Assembly (NCBI GenBank): GCA_965220695.1
Contig: OZ244838.1
Location: 1,674,001-1,738,000, forward strand
DNA from: UBA9620 sp965220695
GTDB taxonomy: Bacteria > Acidobacteriota > Vicinamibacteria > Vicinamibacterales > UBA8438
Reading direction: 5' to 3'
DNA length: 64,000 nt
The notes beneath the pieces were generated by a model. The model was given only the letters and a program-made list of their open reading frames with translations, did no database searches and was not told the DNA's origin. A program made the position numbers and the translations under genes. This document shows positions 1-9,284 of this stretch, in pieces (position 1 is the stretch's first letter; each line of letters starts with the position of its first letter).

Positions 1-1523
1 GGACCCGTCCGCTCGGCCCCGGCTTGCAGCAGGGCACGCCGCTTGCCTACGACGGCGTTCTCTATATGCCGAATCCGCGCGACATCATCCAGGCCCTCGA
101 CGCGGTGAGCGGCGACCTGATCTGGGAGCACCGCCGCGAGCGGCCCGACGACCTGTCCGACTTCACGATCGGCAGCTTGATCGACACAAATCGCAACATC
201 GCCATCCACGGCAACTACCTCTTCGACAGCACGTCGGACGCCTGGATGATCGCAATCGACGCGCGGACCGGCGAGGTGGCGTGGGAGACGATGGTGCTCG
301 ACTACACCGTCAACCCGGCCAACCAGACATCCGGCCCGATCGTCGCCGACGGCAAGGTGATCTCAGGCCGGAGTTGCGCGCCGAAGGGAGGCCCGAACGC
401 CTGCGTCATCGTCGCGCACGACGCCGCGACGGGCGAAGAGCTGTGGCGCCGCCGCCTCATCCCGGGTCCGGGCGAGTTCGGCGACGAGACCTGGGGAGGC
501 GTTCCGTTCGAGGAACGGAAGCATGTGGGCTCGTGGATGGTCCCGAGCTACGACCCGGAACTGAACCTCGTCTACATCGGCACGTCGGTCACGTCACCTG
601 CGCCGAAATTCATGATCGGCGGCGTCGACAACACGCACCTCTACCACAACTCCACGCTCGCGCTGAACGCCGACACCGGCGAGATCGAATGGTTCTACCA
701 GCATCTGAACGACCACTGGGACCTCGACCATCCGTACGAGCGGCTGCTGGTCGACACCGCGATGATGCCCGACCCGGAGCACGTCTCGTGGATCAACCCG
801 CGGCTGCGACGGGGCGAGGTGTACAAGGTGTTGACCGGCATTCCCGGCAAGACCGGCGTGGTCTACACGCTAGATCGCGCCACCGGCGAATTCCTCTGGG
901 CAACGCCGACGACCGCGCAGAACGTCATCACGCACATCGATGGCGCGACCGGCGACGTTACCGAGAACCCGGAGCTGATCTTCACGCGCGAGAACAACGA
1001 GATGCTGATCTGCCCGTCGTTCGTCACGGGCGGCAAGGACTGGGAAGCGGGCGCCTACAGCCCGATCACCAACAAGATGTACTTCCCGCTCCGCAACGCC
1101 TGCGCCCGCATGCTGGCGATCGCCAACGGCAGTCTCTACAACCTCTCGCAGCGTATCGTGAACGCCCCCGGCACCGACCAGGTGGGCACCGTCCGCGCCA
1201 TCGACGCGTCCACCGGCGAGACCACCTGGCTCCACGAGCAGCGCGCCGGCACCACGTCGCTCATGGCCACCGCCGGCGGCCTCATCTTCGGCGGCGACAG
1301 CAACGGCCGATTCCGCGCCCACGACCACGAGACGGGCGAGGTGCTCTGGGAAGTCAACCTCGGCTCGCAGGTGACCGGCTTCCCGATTACCTTCGCGGTT
1401 GACGGCACCCAGTACGTCGCCACCAGCACCGGCTCGTCGATGAGCACCCGGGACAACCTGCGCCTCACGACCGAACTGCAGCCGGGGACCGGGAACAACC
1501 TGTTCGTGTTCGCGTTGCCCTGA
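1..1523 (+). CDS. PQQ-binding beta-propeller dehydrogenase, 5' end outside window
   Basis: The frame is open to the left edge, so the true start and signal peptide lie outside the window; a TTG at 24 is only the first internal start-like codon. About 500 residues are visible. They carry at least seven propeller repeats of the form A-x-D-x-x-T/S-G-E/D-x-x-W (for example AIDARTGEVAWE, ALNADTGEIEW, TLDRATGEFLW, AHDHETGEVLWE), the tryptophan-docking motif of quinoprotein dehydrogenases. Family members are periplasmic and oxidise alcohols or sugars with PQQ as cofactor. The substrate cannot be read from the sequence. No cytochrome c CxxCH motif is seen in the visible part, so electrons probably pass to a separate cytochrome. 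It ends at TGA 1521-1523, and the next gene is convergent. Confidence 0.85.
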   Translation, partial: TRPLGPGLQQGTPLAYDGVLYMPNPRDIIQALDAVSGDLIWEHRRERPDDLSDFTIGSLIDTNRNIAIHGNYLFDSTSDAWMIAIDARTGEVAWETMVLDYTVNPANQTSGPIVADGKVISGRSCAPKGGPNACVIVAHDAATGEELWRRRLIPGPGEFGDETWGGVPFEERKHVGSWMVPSYDPELNLVYIGTSVTSPAPKFMIGGVDNTHLYHNSTLALNADTGEIEWFYQHLNDHWDLDHPYERLLVDTAMMPDPEHVSWINPRLRRGEVYKVLTGIPGKTGVVYTLDRATGEFLWATPTTAQNVITHIDGATGDVTENPELIFTRENNEMLICPSFVTGGKDWEAGAYSPITNKMYFPLRNACARMLAIANGSLYNLSQRIVNAPGTDQVGTVRAIDASTGETTWLHEQRAGTTSLMATAGGLIFGGDSNGRFRAHDHETGEVLWEVNLGSQVTGFPITFAVDGTQYVATSTGSSMSTRDNLRLTTELQPGTGNNLFVFALP

Positions 1524-1719
1524 CCCCGAAGAACCAAGAGCCGAGGCTGCCAACCGCACCGGGCGCTCCGGGCCGCCTTTGTCCGTACCGCCCCGCCAGG
1601 ACGGCACGCCGACGGCAACGGCCTGTCCCTGTGCGTCCAGCAGAGGCGGGAAGGACAGGGCCGCGACGCCGGGAAGCAGCGAGGCGGACATCACGTATCG
1701 GTGCGGTATGGTCGTCTCC

Positions 1720-2991
1720 TCATGCGGCAGGCACCGCCGCCATCGGCAGCGACTCGAGGCCGCGCAGCACGATCGCTCTGCGAAATACCGGGCGGTCCGT
1801 GAGCAGGCGCATCGAGGAAAAGCGCTCCAGCAGCACTTCCAGCGCGATGCGCCCTTCCAGGCGGGCCAGGGGTGCGCCGATACAGTGATGGACGCCCCGG
1901 CCGAACGAGATATTGCTCCCCCTGGAGCGCTGGACGTCGAGCCGCTCCGGCTCGTCGAAGACCTCCGGGTCGCGATTGGCGGCGCCTATCGCCAGTACCG
2001 CGCCGTCGCCGCGCCGCAGGGAGGCGCCGTTCACCTCGCAGTCCTCCAGCACGCCTCTGAAATCGAGCTGCACCGGCGAGTCGAAGCGCAGCAGCTCTTC
2101 CACCGCCGCCGGTATCCGGCTCTGGTCTTCCTGCAAGAGCTGAAGCTGTTCCGGATTGCGCAGCAACGAGAGCAAGCCGTTGCCGAGCAGGTTCGTCGTG
2201 GTCTCGTTGCCGGCAACCAGCAGCAGGCGCAGCATGTTCAGCACCTCGCGTGTGGTGAGCTTGTCTCCTTCCTCTTCCGCCTGGGCGAGCGCACTGACGA
2301 TGTCGTCCTGCGGCGCACGGCGTCGGGCCTCGATGACGGGCTTGAAGTACGCGTCGAACGACTCCCCGGCGTCGAGAGCCCGCTTCCGTTCCTCCGGCGT
2401 GATGACCGGCTCGAGCAATCGCGCGCGCTCGTCCGACCAGTGCTTGAACTGCTCCCGGTCCTCCGGCGGCACCCCCAGCATCTCGGCGATCACTATTACG
2501 GGCAGGGGGTTGGCCACCGCCGCAATCAGGTCGAATCCCGACGGATCGTCGATGTCGTCGAGCAGTTGCCCCATGATCGTTCGGATATGCGGCTCGAGGG
2601 CGTCGACCGCGCGCGGCGTGAACGCCTTGTTCACGAGTGCGCGCAAGCGGGTGTGCTCGGGCGGGTCGTGGAACAGCATGGTCCAGTCGGCCCGCGACGG
2701 CAGGGCGGACCGTTGCCGGGGGGGCAGACTGCGATTGGTCGGGACGTTGGAGAACCGCCGGTAGTCCCGGAGGATGGCCTCCACGTCCGCGTAGCGGGTG
2801 AACACCCAGGCGTTGAGCACTCGGCTGCGGTGCGCGGGGGAACGCGAGCGAAGGCGCGCGTAGGTCGGATACGGATCCTGGATCACCCGGGGCGCGAGCG
2901 GGTTGTACGCGGTGCCGCTGCGCCAGTACTCCGGCAGCACCATGGCGTCGATGGCCAGCGACCGCAACGTCCAACGCAGGCCGTCCAGCAT
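1720..2991 (-). CDS. Cytochrome P450
   Basis: This is a bacterial class I P450 of about 423 residues, a normal length. It has the haem-ligand loop FGRGVHHCIGAPLAR with Cys near residue 370, the I-helix oxygen-activation motif AGNETT, and the K-helix ExxR (EELLR). It would be a soluble monooxygenase needing a ferredoxin and reductase, neither of which is adjacent. I chose the ATG at 2991 (MLDGLRWTLRSL) because the 24 codons before it in the longer frame are Arg/Pro-rich and unlike P450 N-termini. The substrate is unknown. It converges with the PQQ dehydrogenase on the left and is divergent from the secreted protein on the right. Confidence 0.92.
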   Translation of the reverse strand: MLDGLRWTLRSLAIDAMVLPEYWRSGTAYNPLAPRVIQDPYPTYARLRSRSPAHRSRVLNAWVFTRYADVEAILRDYRRFSNVPTNRSLPPRQRSALPSRADWTMLFHDPPEHTRLRALVNKAFTPRAVDALEPHIRTIMGQLLDDIDDPSGFDLIAAVANPLPVIVIAEMLGVPPEDREQFKHWSDERARLLEPVITPEERKRALDAGESFDAYFKPVIEARRRAPQDDIVSALAQAEEEGDKLTTREVLNMLRLLLVAGNETTTNLLGNGLLSLLRNPEQLQLLQEDQSRIPAAVEELLRFDSPVQLDFRGVLEDCEVNGASLRRGDGAVLAIGAANRDPEVFDEPERLDVQRSRGSNISFGRGVHHCIGAPLARLEGRIALEVLLERFSSMRLLTDRPVFRRAIVLRGLESLPMAAVPAA

Positions 2992-3300
2992 CAGCAGGCC
3001 AGCGCGAAGCGGTCGCGCCGAGGGTCGGCCGCGGCCATTCGGTTGCCGGTCGCAGCTACGCACCGGGTCCGCCGTCCCGGCATCGGCACGTGGTCCGGCT
3101 CATGGCAGGCGGTTGGCAGGTGGCATCGTGCGCGGTTTGGCATCGCAGCTTCCAGTCAGGTGTGACGCCGAGCGTGATCAGGCTTGATTATGGCACCGCC
3201 TGTCTACTGTCGGGAGTACACCCTCCGCGGGGTTCGAACGTATTGGTCGAGTCGGCGCCGGCAGGGTTATCATTCTGTGGGAATCGCAGGAGATGAACCG

Positions 3301-4239
3301 ATGAGAACACGCACTCGCCTGGCCTGCACGCTTGTCGCGACGCTGGTGATTGCGGCGCCGGCGTTCGGACAGGACTACACGCCCCCGCAGACGCCGGACG
3401 GGCAGCCCGACCTGTCGGGCATCTGGACGAGCTTCGACTCGACACCCTTCGAGACGCCGGGCCCCGAAGTGTGGGCGGACCTCAAGGCGCTGGCGGCCTG
3501 GTTCCCCGGAATCGACGGGAGCGGCGACTCGGGCCCCGGTATCGGTCCTTCCGGCGATTTCTCGCCGGGCGAAGTCGATGCCATACGCAACGAGACCCGG
3601 CGGTCGATGGTCGTGGATCCGCCCGAGGGAGTGTTGCCCATCCTGCCGGCGGCGCGAGCGGTTCGCGACGAGAACCTCCGGCTCCTCGCCGACCACTGGG
3701 TGCACAATACCCCGTGGGAGCGCTGCATCACGCGCGGGGTGCCCGGAGTGATGTTCCCGACCTACAACACCGGTCACCTGATTCTCCAGACGCCGGGCTA
3801 CGTGGTGATTTCCTCCGAGATGATCCACGCCTCCCGCATCATTCCGCTGAACGACCGGCCGGAGCTGCCCTCGAGCATCCGCCAGTGGGACGGCGTGTCC
3901 CGCGGTCGCTGGGAGGGCAACACCCTGGTGGTGGAGGTTACGCATTACAACGCCAAGGGGACCGTCGGCACGAACGTGGCCACCGGCCGCGTCAGGGGTC
4001 TCCCGCAGAGCATGGCCACGCACGTGACGGAGCGGTTCATTCCGGTCGACGAGAACACGCTGCTCTACCGGGTGACGGTTGAGGATCCCGACGCCTTCGA
4101 GCGCCCGTGGACCGTCGAAATGAAGTTGAACCGATCGCCGGACTACCGGATCCTCGAGTACACGTGCCACGAGGGCAACTACGGCCTCGAGAACACCCTC
4201 CGGGGCGGCCGGGCCGACGACGCGGCCGCCGGCCGCTGA
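3301..4239 (+). CDS. Secreted protein of unknown function, CHEGNYGL family (copy 1)
   Basis: This is a 312-residue protein with a clear Sec signal peptide (MRTRTRLACTLVATLVIAAP, cleavage after AFG-Q). The ATG at 3301 is preceded by a GGAG-containing ribosome site in GCAGGAGATGAACCG. The mature part begins with PDGQPDLSGIW, has an internal SIRQWDGVSRGRWEGNTLVVE block, and ends in EYTCHEGNYGLENTL. The same three blocks occur in the gene at 62062, so the two are paralogues. I recognise the family as a common secreted protein of Acidobacteriota-like genomes but cannot assign a biochemical function. No catalytic motif is evident. Confidence 0.85.
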   Translation: MRTRTRLACTLVATLVIAAPAFGQDYTPPQTPDGQPDLSGIWTSFDSTPFETPGPEVWADLKALAAWFPGIDGSGDSGPGIGPSGDFSPGEVDAIRNETRRSMVVDPPEGVLPILPAARAVRDENLRLLADHWVHNTPWERCITRGVPGVMFPTYNTGHLILQTPGYVVISSEMIHASRIIPLNDRPELPSSIRQWDGVSRGRWEGNTLVVEVTHYNAKGTVGTNVATGRVRGLPQSMATHVTERFIPVDENTLLYRVTVEDPDAFERPWTVEMKLNRSPDYRILEYTCHEGNYGLENTLRGGRADDAAAGR

Positions 4240-4481
4240 AACCGGGCACGCGCGGTCTTTCACGCGAACCCGGACGCGGCGCCGCTGGGAACGATGGCCG
4301 CGATCGGGATCAACCGCGTCAGCTTTGGGCCGTTCATCTTCAGGTCATGTCTCCGGGAGTTTGAGGACATCGCTCCGGAGTCGCCTCGGACAGAGAGCGG
4401 CTAGAACGACCCCGGCACCTGGAAGACGAGCAGCCGCGGCCGCATGGGACGGGGCGCCGGGGCCGCCCTCTCGAGTACGGA

Positions 4482-4871
4482 ATGACGACCAGGATCAGTG
4501 TGGACGAGAGCTGCGACCGGCTCGATGAAGCGTGGCGTCCGCGTGTAATCGCCACCCTCAACGGCCAGGAGGTGAAGCTCATCAGGGTGAAGGGCGTCTT
4601 CCCCTGGCACCGTCATGATGACGCCGACGAGTTCTTCCTGGTGTGGAAGGGACGGTTCTCGGTGGAGTTCCGCGATCGGCGGATCGACATGAAGGATGGA
4701 GAGTGCGTCCTGGTTCCGCGGGGCGTCGAGCACCGAACGTCTGCAACGGACGACGCGTTCGTTCTGTGCTTCGAGCCGGTCGGCACCGTGAACACCGGGA
4801 ACCTCCCGGCGAACGACTTCACCGCGCCCTGCGGTGTGCCGATCTTCGATGCCGACGAGGCCGCGGACTGA
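4482..4871 (+). CDS. Small cupin-domain protein
   Basis: This is a 129-residue single-domain cupin. Cupin motif 1 is visible as PWHRHDDADEFFLVWKG, containing the metal-binding H-x-H and E, followed by a glycine turn. Motif 2 is the DGECVLVPRGVEHR segment with the second His. It is probably a metal-dependent sugar isomerase, dioxygenase or binding protein; the substrate cannot be predicted. There is no signal peptide, so it is cytoplasmic. It stands alone between the secreted protein and the tRNA-Lys island. Confidence 0.85.
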   Translation: MTTRISVDESCDRLDEAWRPRVIATLNGQEVKLIRVKGVFPWHRHDDADEFFLVWKGRFSVEFRDRRIDMKDGECVLVPRGVEHRTSATDDAFVLCFEPVGTVNTGNLPANDFTAPCGVPIFDADEAAD

Positions 4872-4959
4872 CTCCCCCAACGCGAGGATCCTCCTGTGAC
4901 CGACGCGGCACAGCTCGCGTGGGCGCTGTCAATGGCAACTGACCACGGGTTGTCATGAT

Positions 4960-5149
4960 CACTGGCCGAACCGCCCGGAAACCTGCCGAACGCCACGCCG
5001 CGGTGTAGCCGCTCGGCGGCATCCGGGAACGCGCCATGTCCGACACCGAGCGACTGCTCGGCTTCCTCGGCGGTGAACACCGTCCGGCCCGCGGAGAGCA
5101 ACCCACTGACATTGCGTAACAGGGCGGATCGCCGATCGTGAAGCATCAC
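4960..5149 (-). pseudogene. Possible AbiEi-type antitoxin N-terminal remnant
   Basis: Reading leftwards from ATG 5149, about 50 residues resemble the winged-helix start of AbiEi-like antitoxins: RNVSGLLSAGRTVFTAEEAE, then LGVGHGAFPDAAERL. After that the expected continuation (arginine-rich turn, then GFYV) is lost and the frame becomes compositionally random. If correct, it is a decayed fragment just outside the left end of the tRNA-Lys island. The match is by recall of family consensus only, so confidence is low. The rest of 4872-5329 shows no gene. Confidence 0.3.
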
Positions 5150-5329
5150 TCATATTCCGCTTCAAGTGCGGACCTGCCAACACGGTTTATCCAATATGTG
5201 CAGATCAGATTGAGATCTCCGCGCAAGACGCGGAGTGTACGGCATGATTCTGTCACCGACACACCCCGCCCAACAGCCCCGCGTGTCCCGTGCACGCCGA
5301 GAAGTGGTACGCTGATCGCTCAGTAGTTT

Positions 5330-5368
5330 GGGCCGCTAGCTCAGTGGTAGAGCACCTGACTTTTAATC
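5330..5368 (+). repeat. Left attachment site: tRNA-Lys 5'-half fragment
   Basis: This 39-nt block is identical to the 5' half of the complete tRNA-Lys at 12977: acceptor 5' strand GGGCCGC, D arm and anticodon CTTTTAA. It diverges after TTTTAATC. It lacks the 3' half and cannot fold into a tRNA. Confidence 0.9.
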
Positions 5369-5455
5369 CGTCCAAGCGTAGCGCGATAGTCCGGTAAAAT
5401 ACTGACTCTGTTAATTTTATCCCCTACCGCAACGGGTCACTTCGGGTCAGAAAGC

Positions 5456-5498
5456 GGCTGGCAGTACCCGAAATGGCTGGCAGTACGGCTGGCAGTAC
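5456..5498 (+). repeat. Three copies of GGCTGGCAGTAC (left arm sites)
   Basis: Exact 12-bp direct repeats sit at 5456-5467, 5475-5486 and 5487-5498, the last two abutting. Two further copies lie just inside the right end at 12913 and 12926, in the same orientation. Placement 90-130 bp inside attL and 40-65 bp before attR suggests arm-type binding sites for the island's tyrosine recombinase. This is inference from position and repetition. Confidence 0.7.
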
Positions 5499-5587
5499 TG
5501 TGCCCCCTGCCGCCGCCCGCCCCACAGCCTCTCAACAATCGCACGACCGCCTCTCGGCCACCTCCTCGTGGTGATACCATCCCTCCC

Positions 5588-6277
5588 GTGTCCACCGTCA
5601 CCGAACTTCAAGACCGCCTGCGTAACCTGGGTTGGGCCGACATCGCTCTCGCCGGAAGCGCTGACATGCTCGACCTCGCTGCAGCTCTCGGCCGACCAGG
5701 AGCCTCTCGCCCCCGCGGCCCCCTTCTCGACCGGCTTTTTCCCTTGACTCCGACCGAAGCCCGTCCGCGATCACTGTCCGCCGCTTTTGGCAAGGGAGCC
5801 TTCCCGTTCCATACTGATCTCGCGCATTTCTGCGCTCCTCCACGGTTCGTAATGCTCCGCGCAGAACACACAGACGCAAGCCGCCGACACACCCTTCTTC
5901 ATGACCTCCGCCTCCTCTCCCTCACGCCCTCAGAACGCCACGCGCTCGCCCATGGCTCCTTCGTCGTCCACGGCGGCCACCGCCCGTTTCTCACGTCCAT
6001 TCTTGATCGCGCTCCCGGCTCACCAGACGTGGTCCTCCGGTACGACCCTTGTTGCATGACGCCCGCGACACCGTCCGCACAGACTGCGGCGCTGCTCCTC
6101 ATGAAGAAAACGACGAACCTCGATCCAGTAACGATTGAGTGGTTTCCCGGCCGAACCGTCGTACTCGACAATTGGCGCGTACTTCACGCCCGGGCCGCAC
6201 CTCGCCGAGCACTGCAGCGAGACGCCCGCACTCTGCAGCGCATCCTTGTGTGGCCAGGCGCTAGTCCGCCTCACTAG
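5588..6277 (+). CDS. TauD/TfdA-like Fe(II)/2-oxoglutarate dioxygenase
   Basis: This is a 229-residue protein from a GTG start. It shows the TauD-type facial triad: H75-x-D77 in FPFHTDLAH and a distal His near residue 200 in VVLDNWRVLHAR. Downstream arginines in ARTLQRILVW are placed to bind the 2-oxoglutarate carboxylate. Family enzymes couple 2-oxoglutarate decarboxylation to hydroxylation; the substrate here is unknown. It is somewhat shorter than typical TauD proteins (about 280 residues), mainly in the N-terminal half. It is first in an island operon: its stop is 2 nt before the next start. That tight pairing with a HEPN protein suggests a joint role, possibly defence, rather than sulphur scavenging. 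Confidence 0.75.
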   Translation: MSTVTELQDRLRNLGWADIALAGSADMLDLAAALGRPGASRPRGPLLDRLFPLTPTEARPRSLSAAFGKGAFPFHTDLAHFCAPPRFVMLRAEHTDASRRHTLLHDLRLLSLTPSERHALAHGSFVVHGGHRPFLTSILDRAPGSPDVVLRYDPCCMTPATPSAQTAALLLMKKTTNLDPVTIEWFPGRTVVLDNWRVLHARAAPRRALQRDARTLQRILVWPGASPPH

Positions 6278-6279
6278 CC

Positions 6280-7170
6280 ATGGTCTGGGACGAACAGGCC
6301 CTCTGGCAAAAGGCCAAGCTGTTCGCCGATCGCGCCCTCCAGGCCGACCGCGACAGTAGCGACTTCGCTCTCTGGGCGACTCTCGCCCTTGAGCTCCTCG
6401 CCCGTGCGACGCTCGCCCACGTCCACCCAGCGCTCCTCGCCGATCCCCAGAAGGGCGACAACCTCCTTTACGCCTTCGGCTTCGGCACTCTCCCCGCGCC
6501 CAAATCCGTGCCCGCCAAGACTGTCTTCAGCCGTTGCAAGGTCGTCGTACCACTCTTCACTGACCGTCAAGAGAAGCTCTGCATGGGTCTCGTGGAGCGA
6601 AGGAACGCCGACCTCCACAGCGGCGAGCTGGCTTTCGAGCAATACCGTACCGCTGCCTGGCTGGCCGACTACTTCGCAACCTGTAGAATTCTGCTCGCCT
6701 TTCAAGGCAGAACCCTCGAAGAACTCCTCGGCCCTGAAGAAGCCGCCGCCGCCGCCGAGATGATTGACGATGTCGCTGCCACCCTCCAGGCAGCAGTGAA
6801 CGCCAAACTCACTGCCGCCATGGGTACCTTTCAGGCGCTCCCCGACGACGAGCAGGCCGCCCGCCTACGGCGCCGCCCAGCGCGCACCGACCCAGCCCAC
6901 ACCATCCAAACATGTCCCGCCTGTGGCGGCCATGCCCTTGTTCTTGGAAAACCCGTCCGAGCCGACGACCCCCGAACAGATGACGGCACGCTGTTCCGCA
7001 TCATTCACGTCCTACCGACCATGTTGGTCTGCGCGGCCTGCAACCTGACCCTCACCGACCACGGGGAGCTTCACGCGGCCGGCCTTGGCGGCCAGTACAC
7101 AGTGACGGAGACGCTTGACCCGACAGAACTCTTCGCCTTCTACGAAGAACCCGACTACGGCAATGACTAA
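6280..7170 (+). CDS. HEPN-like protein with C-terminal zinc ribbon
   Basis: This is a 296-residue protein of no family I can name. The N-terminal half is helical and contains R108-N-A-D-L-H113, which fits the R-x4-H active-site signature of HEPN ribonucleases, after a helix LWATLALELLARATLAHVHP typical of that fold. The C-terminal third has two CxxC pairs, CPACGG (C212, C215) and CAAC (C251, C254), forming a likely zinc ribbon. HEPN domains are commonly RNases in toxin and anti-phage systems; that function is inferred here. The gene starts 2 nt after the dioxygenase stop and its end overlaps the integrase start by 8 nt, so all three are probably translated from one mRNA. Confidence 0.7.
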   Translation: MVWDEQALWQKAKLFADRALQADRDSSDFALWATLALELLARATLAHVHPALLADPQKGDNLLYAFGFGTLPAPKSVPAKTVFSRCKVVVPLFTDRQEKLCMGLVERRNADLHSGELAFEQYRTAAWLADYFATCRILLAFQGRTLEELLGPEEAAAAAEMIDDVAATLQAAVNAKLTAAMGTFQALPDDEQAARLRRRPARTDPAHTIQTCPACGGHALVLGKPVRADDPRTDDGTLFRIIHVLPTMLVCAACNLTLTDHGELHAAGLGGQYTVTETLDPTELFAFYEEPDYGND

Positions 7171-8383
7171 CGTCCCATGTCGCCGCCCTTGCGGCACCGC
7201 AAACCAAGCCACCGACGCCACGACTCCCAAGGGGCATCGCAACAGCCGGCTACCCGCGAGTGGTGCAACGTCCCCGCAGCGAACCCCGAGGGCCCACGGC
7301 CGCGACTCACAGTCACGCCAGCGCGTCCGCGTCGCCCAAGGGATATACAAGGAGCGCTGGGGTTTGTCCGCCACGGCCAAGGTCAACGGCGTCCAGCGCG
7401 AGATCCGTTTCGAACCGGGCACACCACTCAAGACCATCCGTGCCAAGCGTGACGAGATGCGCGCGAGCTTACGCACGCTCCCGCCCGGCGAGCGGCACAC
7501 CCTGGCTCATGACGCGGAACGGTTCCTCGAACAGGTACAGACCACGCTCGTGAGCTTCGCTGACCGTCGGCGCGACCTGTTGGCATGGCTGCCCCGGTTC
7601 GGGCATCTCCGAACGCTGGCCCTCCCGTCTCACATCGCAGCGCTCAACGCCCAGCTTCATGACTGGCGGCAGACACTCTCCGCCATGAGTTGCAACCACC
7701 GGCGTCATGCCCTGACCAACCTCGTCCGCCTGCTGTACGGCCGCCGCGCCGCCGTCGACCTCATGGATCTCGCGCGCTTCGCGCCAGCCCCGCCGCGGCC
7801 GCGATGGATCGACCGCCGCCATATCGCCGAGGTCCTGGCGCATCTCACCCCTGGCTCGCTGACTCGCGTACGACTCGAGCTGATGCACTGGACAGGGATG
7901 CGACCCTCCCAGATGGGCCGACTTCAGGTCGACGACTTCCGACTCGATGAATCGATCCCTTATGTGGCAGTGCCCCGCGGCAAGGGCGGCCGCATTGCAG
8001 CGGTTCCCCTGGTTTCCGAAGGCATCGCCGCCGCTCGTGCCTTCCTCGCCGCGCAAGCATTTGGACCATGGTCACGCGGCAGCGCGAACAAGGCCCTCCG
8101 CGCCGCCGCTCGCCGTGCGAGCCGAACGCCCTTCACCGTCTATCAGATCCGGCATTCCTTCGCCGCTGGCCTCCGTCGCACTGGCACCGATGTAGCCGAT
8201 ATCCAAGACCTGTACGGGCACACCAGCCCCCAGACCACTGTGATCTACGCGCCCCCCGAATTTGCCAAGCACCGGGCAGCAGTAGAACGACTCTGCCGAA
8301 GCGACGCGAACCGCTCCGCTCCGCCACTCTCTCAATCGCTGGAACGGCCAGTGACTCTGGTGACATCCTCTCACACCACGTGA
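7163..8383 (+). CDS. Tyrosine recombinase (island integrase)
   Basis: I use the ATG at 7163, which overlaps the previous stop (AATGACTAA), giving 406 residues. The catalytic domain has the expected order: Arg in TGMRPSQMGRL, Lys in PRGKGGR, box II YQIRHSFA (Tyr in place of the usual first His), His in LYGHTSPQTT and nucleophile Tyr in VIYAP near residue 362. A poorly conserved N-terminal half would hold the arm-binding and core-binding domains. Its position between two tRNA-Lys segments makes it the likely enzyme that inserted the island. It is unusual in sitting mid-operon rather than next to an att site. Its stop overlaps a GTG in the next frame (GTGA). Confidence 0.9.
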   Translation: MTNVPCRRPCGTANQATDATTPKGHRNSRLPASGATSPQRTPRAHGRDSQSRQRVRVAQGIYKERWGLSATAKVNGVQREIRFEPGTPLKTIRAKRDEMRASLRTLPPGERHTLAHDAERFLEQVQTTLVSFADRRRDLLAWLPRFGHLRTLALPSHIAALNAQLHDWRQTLSAMSCNHRRHALTNLVRLLYGRRAAVDLMDLARFAPAPPRPRWIDRRHIAEVLAHLTPGSLTRVRLELMHWTGMRPSQMGRLQVDDFRLDESIPYVAVPRGKGGRIAAVPLVSEGIAAARAFLAAQAFGPWSRGSANKALRAAARRASRTPFTVYQIRHSFAAGLRRTGTDVADIQDLYGHTSPQTTVIYAPPEFAKHRAAVERLCRSDANRSAPPLSQSLERPVTLVTSSHTT

Positions 8384-8409
8384 CCGACCACGCAGCGGAC
8401 GCAAGCCCC

Positions 8410-9264
8410 ATGACACGAGCCTACTATTCTCAGCGTACCGGTTCCAATCCCAATCTCAACGGCCTTCCGCTAAGCGACGTCGTCGAGCTATTCGTCCGTG
8501 TCTATGACCAACTTAGATCCGAAGGCTATTTTGATGAGGCCTTCGGCTTCTCCTGTGTTGATGCCGGAGAGATCCCGGGTCGCGTCCACGACATCGACCT
8601 GGAGATTCTCTTGGCCGTTCGCAAGAAAGACCTCTGGCCCATTGCCGAGCACTCTCAGAAGTACAGTGAAGACGACCTCTTCGACTTGATAGAATTCCTG
8701 TTTCAGCACGTTTCGAAACCGGTCGATGGTCACCATCACAGATGGAATGAATGCGGCATGCATTGGGAGACGTTCAACCAACAAGATGGTCGACAAGACT
8801 ATCGATACCGGATCAACAATGTCCTGGCACACTACGAACGCCGGTTCGAACTGTCCCCCGATGGCGAGGTCCTGCGTCGCGTTGAGGCTGGATTCGAGCC
8901 AATCTTCGATGCGGATGTTCCCTCGGAGGATACCAACGTGGTGTCCCGCATCGATGCTGCAGTGTTGGCTTACCGTCGGCATGGTTCGACCGTCCAGCAG
9001 CGGCGCCAAGCCGTTCGCGACCTCGTAGACGTCCTCGAGTACCTTCGCCCCAAAGTGACGGCATTCCTCACGCGAAAGGACGAGAGAGATCTTTTTAACA
9101 TTGCAAATAACTTCGGCCTAAGACACCACAACGACAAGCAGAAAACGGCGTACGATGCTTCACTCTGGCTCAGTTGGATGTTCTACTTCTATTTGTCCAC
9201 TATTCACGTGGTGCCCCCTGTGCCAATAATCTGTGAGACAACCTCCCTGTTGAGTTTAGTGTAG
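8410..9264 (+). CDS. Uncharacterised island protein, 3' end replaced by IS3
   Basis: The ATG at 8410 gives 284 residues; a GTG at 8380 overlapping the integrase stop is an alternative that would translationally couple the two. The C-terminal third has a segment I recognise from uncharacterised proteins in many genomes: DLFNIANNFGLRHHND, then QKTAYD and LSWMFYFYLSTIH. Its RHHN centre recalls HEPN-type active sites but is not a standard R-x4-H. An IS3 element begins at 9234, so roughly the last ten codons come from the insertion. The ancestral protein may have ended close by, so function may survive. No function is assigned. Confidence 0.6.
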   Translation: MTRAYYSQRTGSNPNLNGLPLSDVVELFVRVYDQLRSEGYFDEAFGFSCVDAGEIPGRVHDIDLEILLAVRKKDLWPIAEHSQKYSEDDLFDLIEFLFQHVSKPVDGHHHRWNECGMHWETFNQQDGRQDYRYRINNVLAHYERRFELSPDGEVLRRVEAGFEPIFDADVPSEDTNVVSRIDAAVLAYRRHGSTVQQRRQAVRDLVDVLEYLRPKVTAFLTRKDERDLFNIANNFGLRHHNDKQKTAYDASLWLSWMFYFYLSTIHVVPPVPIICETTSLLSLV

Positions 9265-9284
9265 GGGCGGGAGAGGTTGGAGAG

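Noticed and set aside
281..1402. Long frame inside the PQQ dehydrogenase
   Set aside because: Arg/Pro/His-rich shadow in a high-GC gene; the overlapping frame has real propeller motifs.
1579..3165. 528-codon rightward frame opposite the P450 gene
   Set aside because: Antisense shadow; the reverse frame has all P450 motifs.
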